Assembly: GCF_900108555.1 (NCBI RefSeq)
Contig: NZ_FNWV01000001.1
Coordinates: 186,001 to 250,000, forward strand
DNA length: 64,000 nt
Source of the DNA: Ruminococcus flavefaciens
GTDB taxonomy: Bacteria; Bacillota; Clostridia; Oscillospirales; Ruminococcaceae
Direction: 5' to 3'
Numbering within the stretch: the stretch's first letter is position 1; the number at the start of each line of letters is the position of its first letter. The notes under the pieces are model-generated. The model searched no databases. It was not told the origin of the DNA and saw nothing but the letters and a program-made list of their open reading frames with translations. This document shows, piece by piece, positions 43,026 through 52,182 of this stretch. The translations under genes and the position numbers were made by a program.

Positions 43026-43320
43026 ATTATTTGTCCGCTAAAAGGACAAAGTTCATAGTCAGCAGAAAAAATAACGTCTTGACAGCTGAACATTTTCCGT
43101 ACTTCAATACAATCTCCAGATATTAGAAAATTGACAGTGTACAATGGAATATCAAGGAGCTGTATCAGTAAAATTATGAGGAAATGAAAACTATCAAACA
43201 ATTTCGAAAATATGGATTAATAATGATATGCCGCTTCCTTCCAAATCAATAATTTATGCATTAATATGAATTATTGGCATAATCCTTGGATTTTAATTGC
43301 TTTTGTAATGGTAGATTCAT

Positions 43321-43785
43321 ATGTTTGGTATTAATAAAATATGTACATTTGGAATTGCATCTCCTATTTGGATAATATTGTATGGTTACCCATATCCATC
43401 AGATATAAATCCTAATCTTAAAAAAATCATGGAAATCCTTGGATTAACTATTGATATAAAAGAAATAAATTCCATATATAACAATACACCTTGCAATAAA
43501 GGAGATATATTAGTATATGGTAATCACGCAAAAAATTGCATTGTCTTTGACCTTTACAAAGATCCAACAGATCAGTTAGATGTCATAAATTTCGGTGTAG
43601 TTTGCAAAAAAAGTATATCTGAAAAGGTTAGAGAACTTGTTGAGGCTATGCTTAATGAAACTGATAAAAAAGTAAAAATAAGCGGTTATGACTTTACTTC
43701 CCCACGTTGGGCACATTGTGTTGTCAATGGAGAAAATTATATATACAGCTATGTAAAACAAGCAATAATTTATTGCGATAAATAA
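43321..43785 (+). CDS. AT-rich gene of unknown function in the tRNA-Leu island
   Basis: I do not recognise this 154-residue protein. Start 43321 has no good ribosome site and stops lie just upstream in frame, so it may begin later (Met at residue 40) or be a remnant. It looks soluble and alpha/beta, with GDILVYGNHAKNCIVFDLYKD and a C-terminal SPRWAHCVVNGENYIYSYV. The base composition is far more AT-rich than its neighbours, which suggests transfer. Its last bases (GATAAATAAT) and the tRNA-like sequence that follows are duplicated after the next gene. Confidence 0.6.
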   Translation: MFGINKICTFGIASPIWIILYGYPYPSDINPNLKKIMEILGLTIDIKEINSIYNNTPCNKGDILVYGNHAKNCIVFDLYKDPTDQLDVINFGVVCKKSISEKVRELVEAMLNETDKKVKISGYDFTSPRWAHCVVNGENYIYSYVKQAIIYCDK

Positions 43786-43825
43786 TAATGCGGGTGTGGT
43801 GAAATTGGCATACGCACCTAATTTC
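43779..43825 (+). repeat. 5' fragment of tRNA-Leu (direct repeat, left copy)
   Basis: GATAAATAAT then GCGGGTGTGGTGAAATTGGCA (43790-43810; first 21 bases of the tRNA), matching the intact tRNA-Leu and its upstream bases at 44279-44312 apart from a 1-base indel. Beyond that the similarity fades through the anticodon region. No 3' half is present. Confidence 0.85.
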
Positions 43826-43853
43826 GTTTGCGCTACGTCATTGGAGGATTAAA

Positions 43854-44288
43854 ATGAGCAATAGTGATAATACTCCTCGCGGAAAGGAATTTCAAGAAGC
43901 AGTTTGTGAATGGTTCGCATCAAAGCCTGAGTATAAAGGTAGTTTTGAAATGGAAGTTGGACTTCCAATTGGTAGCCCTGAAAAGAATCATTTTTTCGAT
44001 ATTGTAAATAAAGAATCTAAAATAGTTATTGAATGTAAAAGATACACTTGGACAGAAACAGGTAACGTCCCAAGCGCTAAAATTCGTACCTTGAATGAAG
44101 CTGTTTTCTTTATGTCTTTACTGAAAGGTTCTTATACTAAATACATAGTTATGTTTAAAGCTAATCACCCAAAGAAAAAAGAATCACTTGCAGAGTATTA
44201 TCATAGAACGTATAAACATCTACTCGGAAGCACCATCGTTGCTGAATTTGATATAGAAGCTAAACAATTAAGAATAATTGATAAATAA
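43854..44288 (+). CDS. PD-(D/E)XK nuclease-like protein
   Basis: A 144-residue soluble protein. FDIVNKESKIVIECKRYTW fits the restriction-endonuclease-fold active site D-X(n)-ExK (Asp in FDI, Glu and Lys in ECK), preceded by an acidic Glu in EMEVGLPIG and followed by helix NVPSAKIRTLNEAVFFM. It could be a small restriction or Holliday-type nuclease or the nuclease part of a defence gene. RBS TTGGAGG lies 7 bases before ATG 43854. It is strongly AT-rich and lies exactly between the 5' tRNA fragment and the intact tRNA-Leu. Nuclease family is likely; specificity is unknown. Confidence 0.7.
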   Translation: MSNSDNTPRGKEFQEAVCEWFASKPEYKGSFEMEVGLPIGSPEKNHFFDIVNKESKIVIECKRYTWTETGNVPSAKIRTLNEAVFFMSLLKGSYTKYIVMFKANHPKKKESLAEYYHRTYKHLLGSTIVAEFDIEAKQLRIIDK

Positions 44289-44291
44289 TGT

Positions 44292-44376
44292 GCGGGTGTG
44301 GTGAAATTGGCAGACACGTCAGATTTAGGTTCTGATGCCGTAAGGTGTGCAGGTTCAAGTCCTGTCACCCGCACCA
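44292..44376 (+). tRNA. tRNA-Leu (anticodon UAG)
   Basis: 85 nt. The acceptor stem GCGGGTG pairs with CACCCGC, the anticodon loop is TTTAGGT (anticodon TAG), there is a long variable arm and T-arm GGTTCAAGTCC, and CCA is encoded. It lies three bases after the nuclease-like gene. Confidence 0.96.
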
Positions 44377-44398
44377 GCGGGGAGCCCCCGTGGGCAGT

Positions 44399-44435
44399 TT
44401 CGCGTCTCAGTTTTTCCGGGACGCGAATTGTTTTT
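44399..44435 (+). terminator. Terminator after tRNA-Leu
   Basis: Eight-base stem TTCGCGTC/GACGCGAA and a TTGTTTTT tail. Confidence 0.8.
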
Positions 44436-44482
44436 CCGCGCATGAAATCCATTTGTAATGTACAAGTATCATAAAAAGCTAA

Positions 44483-44507
44483 GTCGCAGGTCTCCCTGCG
44501 GCTTTTT
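44483..44507 (+). terminator. Second hairpin terminator downstream of tRNA-Leu
   Basis: Stem GTCGCAGG/CCTGCGGC with TCTC loop followed by TTTTT. Just beyond the recombinase remnant's stop, so it may also serve that gene on the other strand. Confidence 0.65.
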
Positions 44508-44512
44508 CTGCT

Positions 44513-45160
44513 TTAATCGTTAATCTCAAAGCACCCAGTGCTTGTATCCTTGAAATCTCCGTTGAATTCAAGTGTTACGTCAAGGCTTCCGTCCTCGTTT
44601 TCGTGGACGTTTATCTTGCGGACGAGCAGGCGCATATTTGCATCCGAGATGTACGGTTCGAGGAGCACCTCGTCCAGCAGCTCTGCTGTGGACATCAGTT
44701 CATCGCAACGCTTCTTGCTGAGTTCGTCGAACTTCCTGCAATCCTCTATCTTCTGCGTCAGCTCCGCTATCTCGACTTCACGCTTTTCGATCATTGAATT
44801 ATAGACCTTGGCGTGTTCGCGGTCTCCGATTCGATCCATTATAAGCTCCTCTATTTGACCTTTGAGGGTGACTATTTTATCAGTGTAGTCCTTTATCATT
44901 TTATCGTATTTTGGCTTCTTTTTGTTCCACTCCCTGACTATTTCGTCGTACTTCTGACTGGAATCAAGTATCTCCTGACGGAGCATTGCAAGCTCTGTAT
45001 GTATTATCTCATCGAGTTGAGGCTCGCGGATAGTGTGAGCATTGCAGTATTCGTTGCCGTAGCGATTGTTGCTGTTGCAGGTATATTCCACCCATGAATG
45101 CCCTGCTACAGTCCGTTTCTTAGCTATGAGGCTCGCTCCGCACTCGGCACATTTTATCAT
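44513..45160 (-). pseudogene. C-terminal half of a large serine recombinase remnant
   Basis: A 215-residue frame that begins with the zinc-ribbon of large serine recombinases (MIKCAECGASLIAKKR ... YTCNSNNRYG) and continues as the long coiled-coil C-terminal domain (VTLKGQIEELIMDRIGDREHAK). It lies in the same frame as the preceding segment and is separated only by one TGA codon, so the two were once a single gene. Without the catalytic N-terminal domain it cannot recombine DNA. Confidence 0.8.
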
Positions 45161-46030
45161 TCAGCAGTATCTATGGATAACGCTTCCGAATTTAGAACGT
45201 GCGTTATTCTTCAATCTGCTCTCAAGGAGCACCTGTGCCTGCTCGAAAGTCTCTCTGTCAATTATCGCAGGCATATAGTTCTCGTGACGATACTGTTCCT
45301 CAGGTGGTATTACATCTTTCGTCTTGTATATCTTCGATGTTACAGTCTTATGATTAACAAGTGTACCTGTATATGCTTCATTTTGTATCAGACGTTTCAC
45401 TGTTGTTTGAGCCCATAGGAATCTTTTGGCAATCTCAGTATGCCGCGGATTTTTCTTCCTGTGCGAGAAGTATTCCGGTGACTTTATACCGCGACGGTTG
45501 TAGTCCTTGGCTATAGTGCTCAGTCCGTATCCTTCAAAGAACTTCTCGAATATCTCTCTGACTATCGCTGCCGCCGTTTCATCGACCAGTATCTCACCTG
45601 TGAATTTATCTTTGTAGTATTTTAGCCAGAGATATGTGCTGACTGCATTCGTATTCTGATAGTGATTCTTCCAAGTGCCATTATCATATTTCTTTCTGAT
45701 TGATTCGGCATAGGAAATAAATGATTCAATACGCTCAGCAAGGTCTTTGATTTCATCAAAAAGATCTATAAACATTGACTTTACAGCCTGTGAGTCCGCT
45801 TCAGCAAATTCCTTTAGCATTCTTCTTGGATATGCATAACCTGAAGCAAGCAAATTGTATGTTTTTGATAGTGACTTTTTAAGCATTCCCACAAAATCTT
45901 CTGAATTAATATCCCAATTATTCTGAAAGCATTTTACAGCCTCCCACTTATACCGTTCTTCCTCAAAGTGCTTAGCAAAATCAGCTTTATAAGCCTCTAT
46001 GACCTGTTTTAGTTTTTCAGTATTTATCAT
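45161..46030 (-). pseudogene. Chimera: McrB N-terminus fused to the middle of a serine recombinase
   Basis: 289 residues from ATG 46030 (GAGGTG upstream, promoter at 46147-46175). Residues 1-145 (MINTEKLKQVIEAYKADFAK ... GTWKNHYQNTNAVSTYLWLKY, in blocks) match the start of McrB-type modification-dependent restriction ATPases as I recall them. From about residue 146 the sequence switches to a recombinase domain (GEILVDETAAAIVREIFEKF, GYGLSTIAKDYNRRGIKSP). The AAA+ part of McrB and the catalytic resolvase domain are both missing, so a deletion joined two genes in frame. It ends HRYC then TGA, with the zinc-ribbon half continuing in frame. Confidence 0.75.
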
Positions 46031-46146
46031 AATAATCACCTCTCAGAAATCCACAAAGTAAATGCCAATACTTATTTTGCGGAAATTCCCCTTTATGTTG
46101 ATATTACTTACATATGCGGATAACAAAATCCCGTTTTTATAAGTAT

Positions 46147-46175
46147 ATTTTACCACAATTCACTTTACAAATCAA
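46147..46175 (-). promoter_or_regulatory. Promoter of the mcrB/recombinase chimera
   Basis: Minus-strand TTGATT, a 17-bp spacer and TAAAAT; it survives from the original mcrB gene. The gap 46031-46352 otherwise holds only this and the divergent GH18 promoter. Confidence 0.6.
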
Positions 46176-46291
46176 CACATTTCAGTAAAATATACCAACT
46201 CTTATTTGACCAAATTTCAATATAATTATCATAATAACCTCAAACCAAACGTTGTTATCGCCTTTACATATTTCTTACCATTTTCTGTGGA

Positions 46292-46320
46292 TTGACAATT
46301 ATACATCGTTCGCTTATAAT
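46292..46320 (+). promoter_or_regulatory. Consensus SigA promoter of the GH18-dockerin gene
   Basis: TTGACA, a 17-bp spacer and TATAAT; GAGGAGG lies about 8 bases before ATG 46353. Confidence 0.85.
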
Positions 46321-46352
46321 AGAAATAACATGATAACGAGGAGGCTCTCAGC

Positions 46353-47495
46353 ATGAAAGCTAACAGGTTAATTGCATTATTCGCCGCGGCAGCTCTTGCC
46401 GTACCTACATATTCAGCGGCGGCGGAAAGTCAATCTCAGCACAGGATAGTCGGTTATCTTCCTGACTGGAACTACAGTCCGTTCAGCGAGCTTGACCTCA
46501 GTCAGCTCACACATATCAACATAGCGTTCTGCAATCCTGACGAAAATGGCATGATACACTGCGATATTCCCGAAGCTGAGCTGAAAAGCCTTATTTCCAA
46601 GGCGCACAGTCACGATATAGAAGTCTTTGCAGCATTGGGCGGCGGCGGAGGCTGTGACGGCTATCTTCAGCACATTGATACTCCCGTGGAGCGTGAGGCG
46701 TTCAACACGAATATTATGGACTTCTGCGACAGCTATGACTTTGACGGTATCGACCTCGACATCGAGCTCAGCTCAAGCAATAAGATATGGAACTACTATG
46801 GTGACTGGTGTGCGGAGCTGCGCACTCTCTGTGACGAAAGAGATATGAAAATGTCTACTGCTACAGCTCAGTGGGTAGCTGAAAAAGTAACTCCCGAAAC
46901 ATTCGCACTCTTTGATTTTGTGAACGTTATGGCTTACGACAATGACGTGGACAAGTACTCCCACGCTTCATATGAATACTCTGTCGAGTGCCTTGACTAT
47001 TTCTCGAAAAGGAAGAAAATTCCCACCGAGAAGCTCGTTCTCGGTGTGCCCTTCTACGGCAGAGGCTACACCTCAGACGGTGAGCTTGACTGGAACTCAT
47101 ATATGTCATTTGCTGACATTGTCAGCAAGGGCGACGAATACTACAGTTCGGACAAATACAACGGAATTGTCTACAACGGAGCTGATACTATTGCAAAGAA
47201 AGCCGAGCTTGCAAAGGACTACGGCGGAATCATGATATGGGAGCTGACTCAGGACGCAAAGGGTGAGAAGTCGCTGCTGAAAGTGATAAATGATACTCTC
47301 GGCAATGGTACTGCCGTTGCAGGTGATGTTAATTCTGACGGCAGCTTTAATGTCTCCGACCTTGTACTTTTGCAAAGGTGGCTGCTTGCCAAACCAGATA
47401 CTGAACTGAAAAACTGGCAGGCAGGCGACCTATGTGAGGACGGCAGTCTTGATGTGTTTGACCTGTGCGTGATGAGGAAAAAGCTGATTGAATAA
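46353..47495 (+). CDS. Secreted glycoside hydrolase family 18 protein with dockerin
   Basis: 380 residues: signal peptide 1-24 (ending YSAAAE), a GH18 catalytic barrel (about 29-310), and a C-terminal dockerin (about 318-378; GDVNSDGSFNVSDL and CEDGSLDVFDLCV). The GH18 signature DGIDLDIE is complete at residues 131-138 with Glu138 as acid/base, so it should hydrolyse beta-1,4-GlcNAc links in chitin, peptidoglycan-like or N-glycan substrates (chitinase or endo-beta-N-acetylglucosaminidase type). VNVMAYDND and the late Trp in GGIMIWELTQD fit the family. Monocistronic with its own promoter and terminator. It borders the recombinase scar. Confidence 0.92.
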   Translation: MKANRLIALFAAAALAVPTYSAAAESQSQHRIVGYLPDWNYSPFSELDLSQLTHINIAFCNPDENGMIHCDIPEAELKSLISKAHSHDIEVFAALGGGGGCDGYLQHIDTPVEREAFNTNIMDFCDSYDFDGIDLDIELSSSNKIWNYYGDWCAELRTLCDERDMKMSTATAQWVAEKVTPETFALFDFVNVMAYDNDVDKYSHASYEYSVECLDYFSKRKKIPTEKLVLGVPFYGRGYTSDGELDWNSYMSFADIVSKGDEYYSSDKYNGIVYNGADTIAKKAELAKDYGGIMIWELTQDAKGEKSLLKVINDTLGNGTAVAGDVNSDGSFNVSDLVLLQRWLLAKPDTELKNWQAGDLCEDGSLDVFDLCVMRKKLIE

Positions 47496-47499
47496 CGAA

Positions 47500-47531
47500 A
47501 AATCTCCCCTAACAATTCGGGGAGATTTTTT
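47500..47531. terminator. Terminator between GH18 gene and recQ
   Basis: Nine-base stem AATCTCCCC/GGGGAGATT plus T-run; convergent genes lie on both sides. Confidence 0.85.
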
Positions 47532-47560
47532 ACATATTAGGAAAAAAATAGGATATCATT

Positions 47561-49408
47561 TCAATCATATTTTTTCTTGTCAGGATGTGAACTCAGGTGC
47601 GCACTGATAAGGCGGCAGAACTCATCACTGTATTGCTCTGCTTTTCGCTTGCCAACTCCCGATACATTCAGGAACTCATCGTGTGTTACAGGAAGCAGTC
47701 TGCACATATCCCTTAAAGCCGCATCAGAGAACACAACATACGCAGGTACTTTTGCCTCTGACGCAAGCTTGCTGCGAAGTGATTTGAGCTTCATAAACAG
47801 CAAGTCGTTCACGCTTATCTGTTCATCTGTAAGGCGTTTGCTTCTCGGAGTTTTCTTCGGCAGCTTCATTTGTACAGGTATTCGCTCTTTCAATATTTTT
47901 GCAGACAACGGTGTCAGCTCAATAACAGGATACTCGTCATCAGTACAGCAGAGATATCCGTTTGAAGCAAGATAATCGATCTCTGCACGGATAGTTTGTA
48001 CAGGTACATCCTTCATGATACCGTATGTTGAAAGCTTGTCAAAGCCGAGGGAGATCAGCCTGTCATTTTCGCTGCCGCGAAGAACATCTATCACCATGCT
48101 CTTTCCGAAATATCGTCCTTTTTGCTTTATTCTGAATACGCACGAAACTATTTTCTGCGAATCAACAGTTATATCGACGTCCTCAAATCCGTTAACACAG
48201 TTAGAGCAGTTACCGCAGTAAGACTGCGCTTTATCACCAAAATATCTGAGCATGAATTCTCTAAGGCAGCCTGTAGTTGTGGAATAAATAGTCATATCTT
48301 TCAGACGCTGTTTGTCGCGCTCCAGCATGATTTCCTTCTCTTCATCGGAAAGGTCATCATTCTCCTCGCGGCTTTTTTCTATCATGAAGTTATTTGTGCG
48401 GACGTCCATTGGTCCATAGAGCAGGATACACTGAGCGGGACTGCCGTCGCGTCCTGCACGTCCTGCTTCCTGATAGTAGCTTTCGATATTCTTAGGCATA
48501 TTGTAATGTATGACGAACGACACGTTTGACTTATCTATTCCCATTCCGAAAGCATTAGTGGCGACCATTATCCTCTTGCGGTCGTATATGAAGTCCTCCT
48601 GATTTGCGCGTCTTTCAGCGTCTGCAAGCCCTGCATGATATCTGGTGGCAGAGTAGCCGTCTGCGTTGAGCTTATCGCAGATCTCCTCGACGCTTTTGCG
48701 TGAAATGCAGTATACTATTCCGCATTTGTCGCCAAAACCATCGAGCTGTTTCTTCAGCTCTGCGTACTTGTTCTTCGGCTTAAGCACCGAGAAATACAGA
48801 TTATGGCGGTCGAAGCCTGTCACTAACGAAAACGGCTCATGCAGTCCAAGCAGGCGGACTATATCCTCTTTTACTGTGTCCGTGGCAGTTGCCGTAAAAG
48901 CACTGACTATGGGACGCTGAGGCAGACTTCTGATAAATTCGGCGATATGAAGATAGCTCGGACGGAAATCCTGTCCCCACTGTGAAACACAGTGTGCTTC
49001 GTCGATAGTGACCATAGCTATTTTTATTGACGAGACAAGCCGCTCCATTTCCTGTGTGCCAAGACGCTCGGGAGCTACATATATCAGCTTATATTCACCG
49101 CGGCAGGCGCGATGCATGACTTCGTAGTATTCCTCAGGCAAAAGAGAGCTGTTTATACAGGCTGCACTGACGCCTGCCGTCACAAGTGCGCTGACCTGAT
49201 CCTTCATAAGAGAGATGAGCGGAGATATAACAATGGTAACGCCGTTCAGCATAATAGCAGGGACCTGATAGCACAAGGACTTCCCTGCTCCTGTCGGCAT
49301 GATACCGAGCACATCACCGCCGTCTATAATATGGTCGATCAGTTCCTCTTGTCCGCTTCGGAACTCCCTGTGACCGAAATATTCATTCAATACCCTTAGT
49401 TTGTCCAT
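47561..49408 (-). CDS. recQ: ATP-dependent DNA helicase RecQ
   Basis: 3'-5' helicase for recombination and replication repair. 615 residues from ATG 49408 (AGGTGG upstream; a GTG frame reaches 49417). Walker A PTGAGKSLCYQ, DEAH motif TIDEAHCVSQWGQDFRPSY, motif VI QEAGRAGRDGSPA, the zinc-binding Cys cluster (CLREFMLRYFGD ... CGNCSNC), a winged-helix RQC domain and a C-terminal HRDC domain (about 535-600; LNVSGVGKRKAEQY) are all present and intact. It follows the GH18 gene convergently. Confidence 0.96.
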   Translation of the reverse strand: MDKLRVLNEYFGHREFRSGQEELIDHIIDGGDVLGIMPTGAGKSLCYQVPAIMLNGVTIVISPLISLMKDQVSALVTAGVSAACINSSLLPEEYYEVMHRACRGEYKLIYVAPERLGTQEMERLVSSIKIAMVTIDEAHCVSQWGQDFRPSYLHIAEFIRSLPQRPIVSAFTATATDTVKEDIVRLLGLHEPFSLVTGFDRHNLYFSVLKPKNKYAELKKQLDGFGDKCGIVYCISRKSVEEICDKLNADGYSATRYHAGLADAERRANQEDFIYDRKRIMVATNAFGMGIDKSNVSFVIHYNMPKNIESYYQEAGRAGRDGSPAQCILLYGPMDVRTNNFMIEKSREENDDLSDEEKEIMLERDKQRLKDMTIYSTTTGCLREFMLRYFGDKAQSYCGNCSNCVNGFEDVDITVDSQKIVSCVFRIKQKGRYFGKSMVIDVLRGSENDRLISLGFDKLSTYGIMKDVPVQTIRAEIDYLASNGYLCCTDDEYPVIELTPLSAKILKERIPVQMKLPKKTPRSKRLTDEQISVNDLLFMKLKSLRSKLASEAKVPAYVVFSDAALRDMCRLLPVTHDEFLNVSGVGKRKAEQYSDEFCRLISAHLSSHPDKKKYD

Positions 49409-49562
49409 ATACACCACCTACCGCTGTTATTATTTTTATTATAACATCACAGCTGCAAAAATGCAAGAATAGTACTGATGATCGTGAATTATCAGACATC
49501 CGATTTTATCAAAAAGTGCCAGACAACTGCAAAATATGTACTGTATGGTATGTCGCACATAT

Positions 49563-49591
49563 ATAAGACCGGCTGTGGCAGCCGGTCTTAT
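49563..49591. repeat. Strong hairpin upstream of recQ
   Basis: 13-bp perfect stem ATAAGACCGGCTG/CAGCCGGTCTTAT with a TGG loop. It lies 58 bp after the LRR-dockerin stop and may terminate that gene, though its minus-strand tail is not U-rich. Confidence 0.65.
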
Positions 49592-49649
49592 CATGCTCTT
49601 TTCTATTGTACTGTTTTCCTTTAAACAAAATTAGTGGTCTGTACTTTTA

Positions 49650-51992
49650 TTACGAAAAATTTTCCTGTCCGAGGAGGTACTTCTGTATCTTTAGTGCATC
49701 GCTTGAGGTGATACCGTTGCCGTTGCCCTCAACGTCAGCACAGTCCATACCCTTTTCTGTTATATGGTGCTCGTCAGTACCGTTAATGCCGTATTTGTTA
49801 GGATTTGCAAGACTTTGCATTACAAGCACAACGTCGCTCATATCAACTTCGCTGTCGAAGTTAGAATCGCCGAAAGCATAAAAATCGACGGCATTTATCT
49901 TTGCAATTCTTTTCGCAGTTGAATCAACATACCCATATATCTTTTCAACCTTTTTCAGGTCAATGGAATTTGAATAGAAATCACAATTGGCAGAATAGAT
50001 CTTTACTATGACTTTTTCTTCGGAAGTATCATCTTTCCACGTAAACGAATCTACACCGATATTTTTTACGTTTTCAGGAATAATGATAGTTTTCAGATCT
50101 GTACCATTAAAAGCATACCAGCCTATTTCGGAAAGACTATTCGGGAAACTGATCTCTTCAAGTGCTTCGCAGCCTTTGAATGAAGAATTTCCTATTTCCT
50201 TTAATCCGTTGCCAAACTTGACCTCTTTCAGGTTAGTACAACCGCTAAAAGCTTTATCTTCTATTTCTTTTAATCCATTGCCTATCTCGACCTTTTTCAG
50301 GTTAGTGCAGCCGCTGAAAGCAGAATCGTTCATTTCTATGACATTGTCATACAGTTTCAGTGAAGCAAGCTTTTCACAGTTTGCAAAAGCCTCATTTCCT
50401 ATATATTCAACGCCTTCTCCGCCTTCAATGCTTTCAAGATTTTTGCAGTCACTGAATGTTTCCAAAGGAATGACCTTTAGATTTTTGCCGATAACGACCT
50501 TTTTGATCTGTTTCTTTACTTCACTTGGTATAAAATTGCTCCTGTACGACGGGTAAACATAAATCGAAAGAGTGTATCCATCACTTTCAGTTGATGAAGC
50601 CAGCTTTTTTGTGCCTCCTGCGTTTAAATATGCTACAGGCTTGCCCTGTACTTCATCAGGAATTACCAGGGTTCCATCTTCTAAAGCGCTTTCACTTATG
50701 TCTTTAATAACGAGTTCACCTTCGGACTCTTCAAATTCCATGCCGTATGCAAGTTCACTTAAAAATTCATCACAGGGATCGAATTTTATATTCCTGATAT
50801 TATCACTGAATGATATGCTTTTAACTTTATCAAGCCTTCCAAATGCGTACTTACCTATTTCTTCAAGGCCTTCACCGCCCTCGATCACTTCGAGATTTCT
50901 GAACTCCTCAAATCCACGCTCACTTATTCTCTTTACGTTTTTTCCGAGAACTATTTTCTTTACATCTTCTGCAACTCTGCTATTTATTCTTTTATATTCT
51001 ATTCCTTCGGTATACATTCCGAATTCAACAACAGGTATGCCGTCAACTTCATCAGGAATGACCAGTGTTCCGTCTTCAGCCATAAGTACATCCTCTACCT
51101 TGAGACCGTCCTCTGTCTCTTTAAATGACATACCATAGTCTCTTAAACAGATCAGAGGATCAAGCGCTGACAATTCCTGTTTCTCGTAATCGCCATTTTC
51201 AAACTGCTCAAAAGTACACCAGTTCAATTTATAACGTTCTGCCTGATATCTTGCCCTGGAATTTTCATCACAGACTATGAGTGTATTTTCCCAACGAGTT
51301 TCATTACGAAGTTCACATTCCGGATTCTTTATTTTAATGATACCGCAATACTCCTTTGGAATATCATAAGAAACAAAAACGTTTTCGGCCTTTTCAAATC
51401 TTTCAGGAACTTCAAAGACTTCAATACCTGTTCTTTGAAAAGCTCCACTTTGTATTTCTTCTACACTTTCGCCTATCTCAAAGCTCTTCAGATTTACACA
51501 CAGGCAAAAAGCATCTCTTTTGATCTCCTTTAGCTTGCTTCCTGTTTTGACCTCTTTTAAGCTGAAACATCTGCTAAAAGCATATGTACCGATAGATTCA
51601 AGTTCATCGTTAAGAGTAACAGTTTCAAGCTCATAACATTCATCAAAAGCTTGAGAATCTATCTTTTTTACATTTTTTCCAAGAACCACTGACTTAATAT
51701 GCCGACAACCTGAACTACTCGCATCAAAAGCGCAGTAGCCTATCGCTGTAACAGGACAGCCGTCCACCTCATCAGGTATTACAAGATCAACGATAGAATC
51801 GTCTTCAGCTCCACTGACGATAGCTTCGCCGTTGCTTATAGTGTACTTGATGCCGTCCTTGACTACCTCGGCAGAAGCCTCGGTATCGGCTGCATAAACG
51901 CTGCTGATAACGTTTTTCCCCTCTGTAACATTGCAGGCTCCCCCAACGAGCACAAGTGCAGTTACAGCTGCGATGATTTTTTTGATTTCCAT
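49650..51992 (-). CDS. Large secreted leucine-rich-repeat (BspA type) protein with dockerin
   Basis: 780 residues: a signal peptide (MEIKKIIAAVTALVLVGGAC), then three tandem blocks of LRR_5 repeats, each opening with a similar unit (KYTISNGEAIVSG, GLKVEDVLMAEDGTLVIPDE, GELVIKDISESALEDGTLV) and continuing with repeats like LEEIGKYAFGRLDKVKSI and FSGCTNLKKVEIGNGLKEI. A C-terminal dockerin (about 712-776) has loops DSNFDSEVDMSD and EGNGNGITSSDALK. No catalytic site is seen; substrate binding or adhesion is inferred from the BspA family. Separately transcribed, ending near the 49563 hairpin. Confidence 0.88.
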   Translation of the reverse strand: MEIKKIIAAVTALVLVGGACNVTEGKNVISSVYAADTEASAEVVKDGIKYTISNGEAIVSGAEDDSIVDLVIPDEVDGCPVTAIGYCAFDASSSGCRHIKSVVLGKNVKKIDSQAFDECYELETVTLNDELESIGTYAFSRCFSLKEVKTGSKLKEIKRDAFCLCVNLKSFEIGESVEEIQSGAFQRTGIEVFEVPERFEKAENVFVSYDIPKEYCGIIKIKNPECELRNETRWENTLIVCDENSRARYQAERYKLNWCTFEQFENGDYEKQELSALDPLICLRDYGMSFKETEDGLKVEDVLMAEDGTLVIPDEVDGIPVVEFGMYTEGIEYKRINSRVAEDVKKIVLGKNVKRISERGFEEFRNLEVIEGGEGLEEIGKYAFGRLDKVKSISFSDNIRNIKFDPCDEFLSELAYGMEFEESEGELVIKDISESALEDGTLVIPDEVQGKPVAYLNAGGTKKLASSTESDGYTLSIYVYPSYRSNFIPSEVKKQIKKVVIGKNLKVIPLETFSDCKNLESIEGGEGVEYIGNEAFANCEKLASLKLYDNVIEMNDSAFSGCTNLKKVEIGNGLKEIEDKAFSGCTNLKEVKFGNGLKEIGNSSFKGCEALEEISFPNSLSEIGWYAFNGTDLKTIIIPENVKNIGVDSFTWKDDTSEEKVIVKIYSANCDFYSNSIDLKKVEKIYGYVDSTAKRIAKINAVDFYAFGDSNFDSEVDMSDVVLVMQSLANPNKYGINGTDEHHITEKGMDCADVEGNGNGITSSDALKIQKYLLGQENFS

Positions 51993-52125
51993 AGTTTTCT
52001 CCTTTGATTATATCATTTGCCTTTTACGGCATATTTATATTATATCATTAAAACTAGGACAAAACAATATTCGTATCTCAAAATTTACAATTTAGAAAAT
52101 TTTACACTGAAAAAACTTCAAAAGA

Positions 52126-52157
52126 AAGGCTGCGCAGCCTCTTAGTTACGCAGCCTT
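52126..52157 (-). terminator. Terminator after the three-repeat dockerin gene
   Basis: Nine-base stem AAGGCTGCG/CGCAGCCTT with an inner GGCTGCGCAGCC palindrome and a TTCTTTT tail on the minus strand. Confidence 0.75.
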
Positions 52158-52182
52158 ATTTTATTACAAACTGATTTGGATA

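Noticed and set aside
43163..43265. Small plus-strand peptide of about 22 residues before the AT-rich orphan gene
   Set aside because: Very short, no clear ribosome site, and no resemblance to any known leader peptide.
46031..46352. Right-hand attachment repeat of the tRNA-Leu island
   Set aside because: No copy of the tRNA 3' end or of the 21-base 5' segment was found beyond the recombinase remnant.
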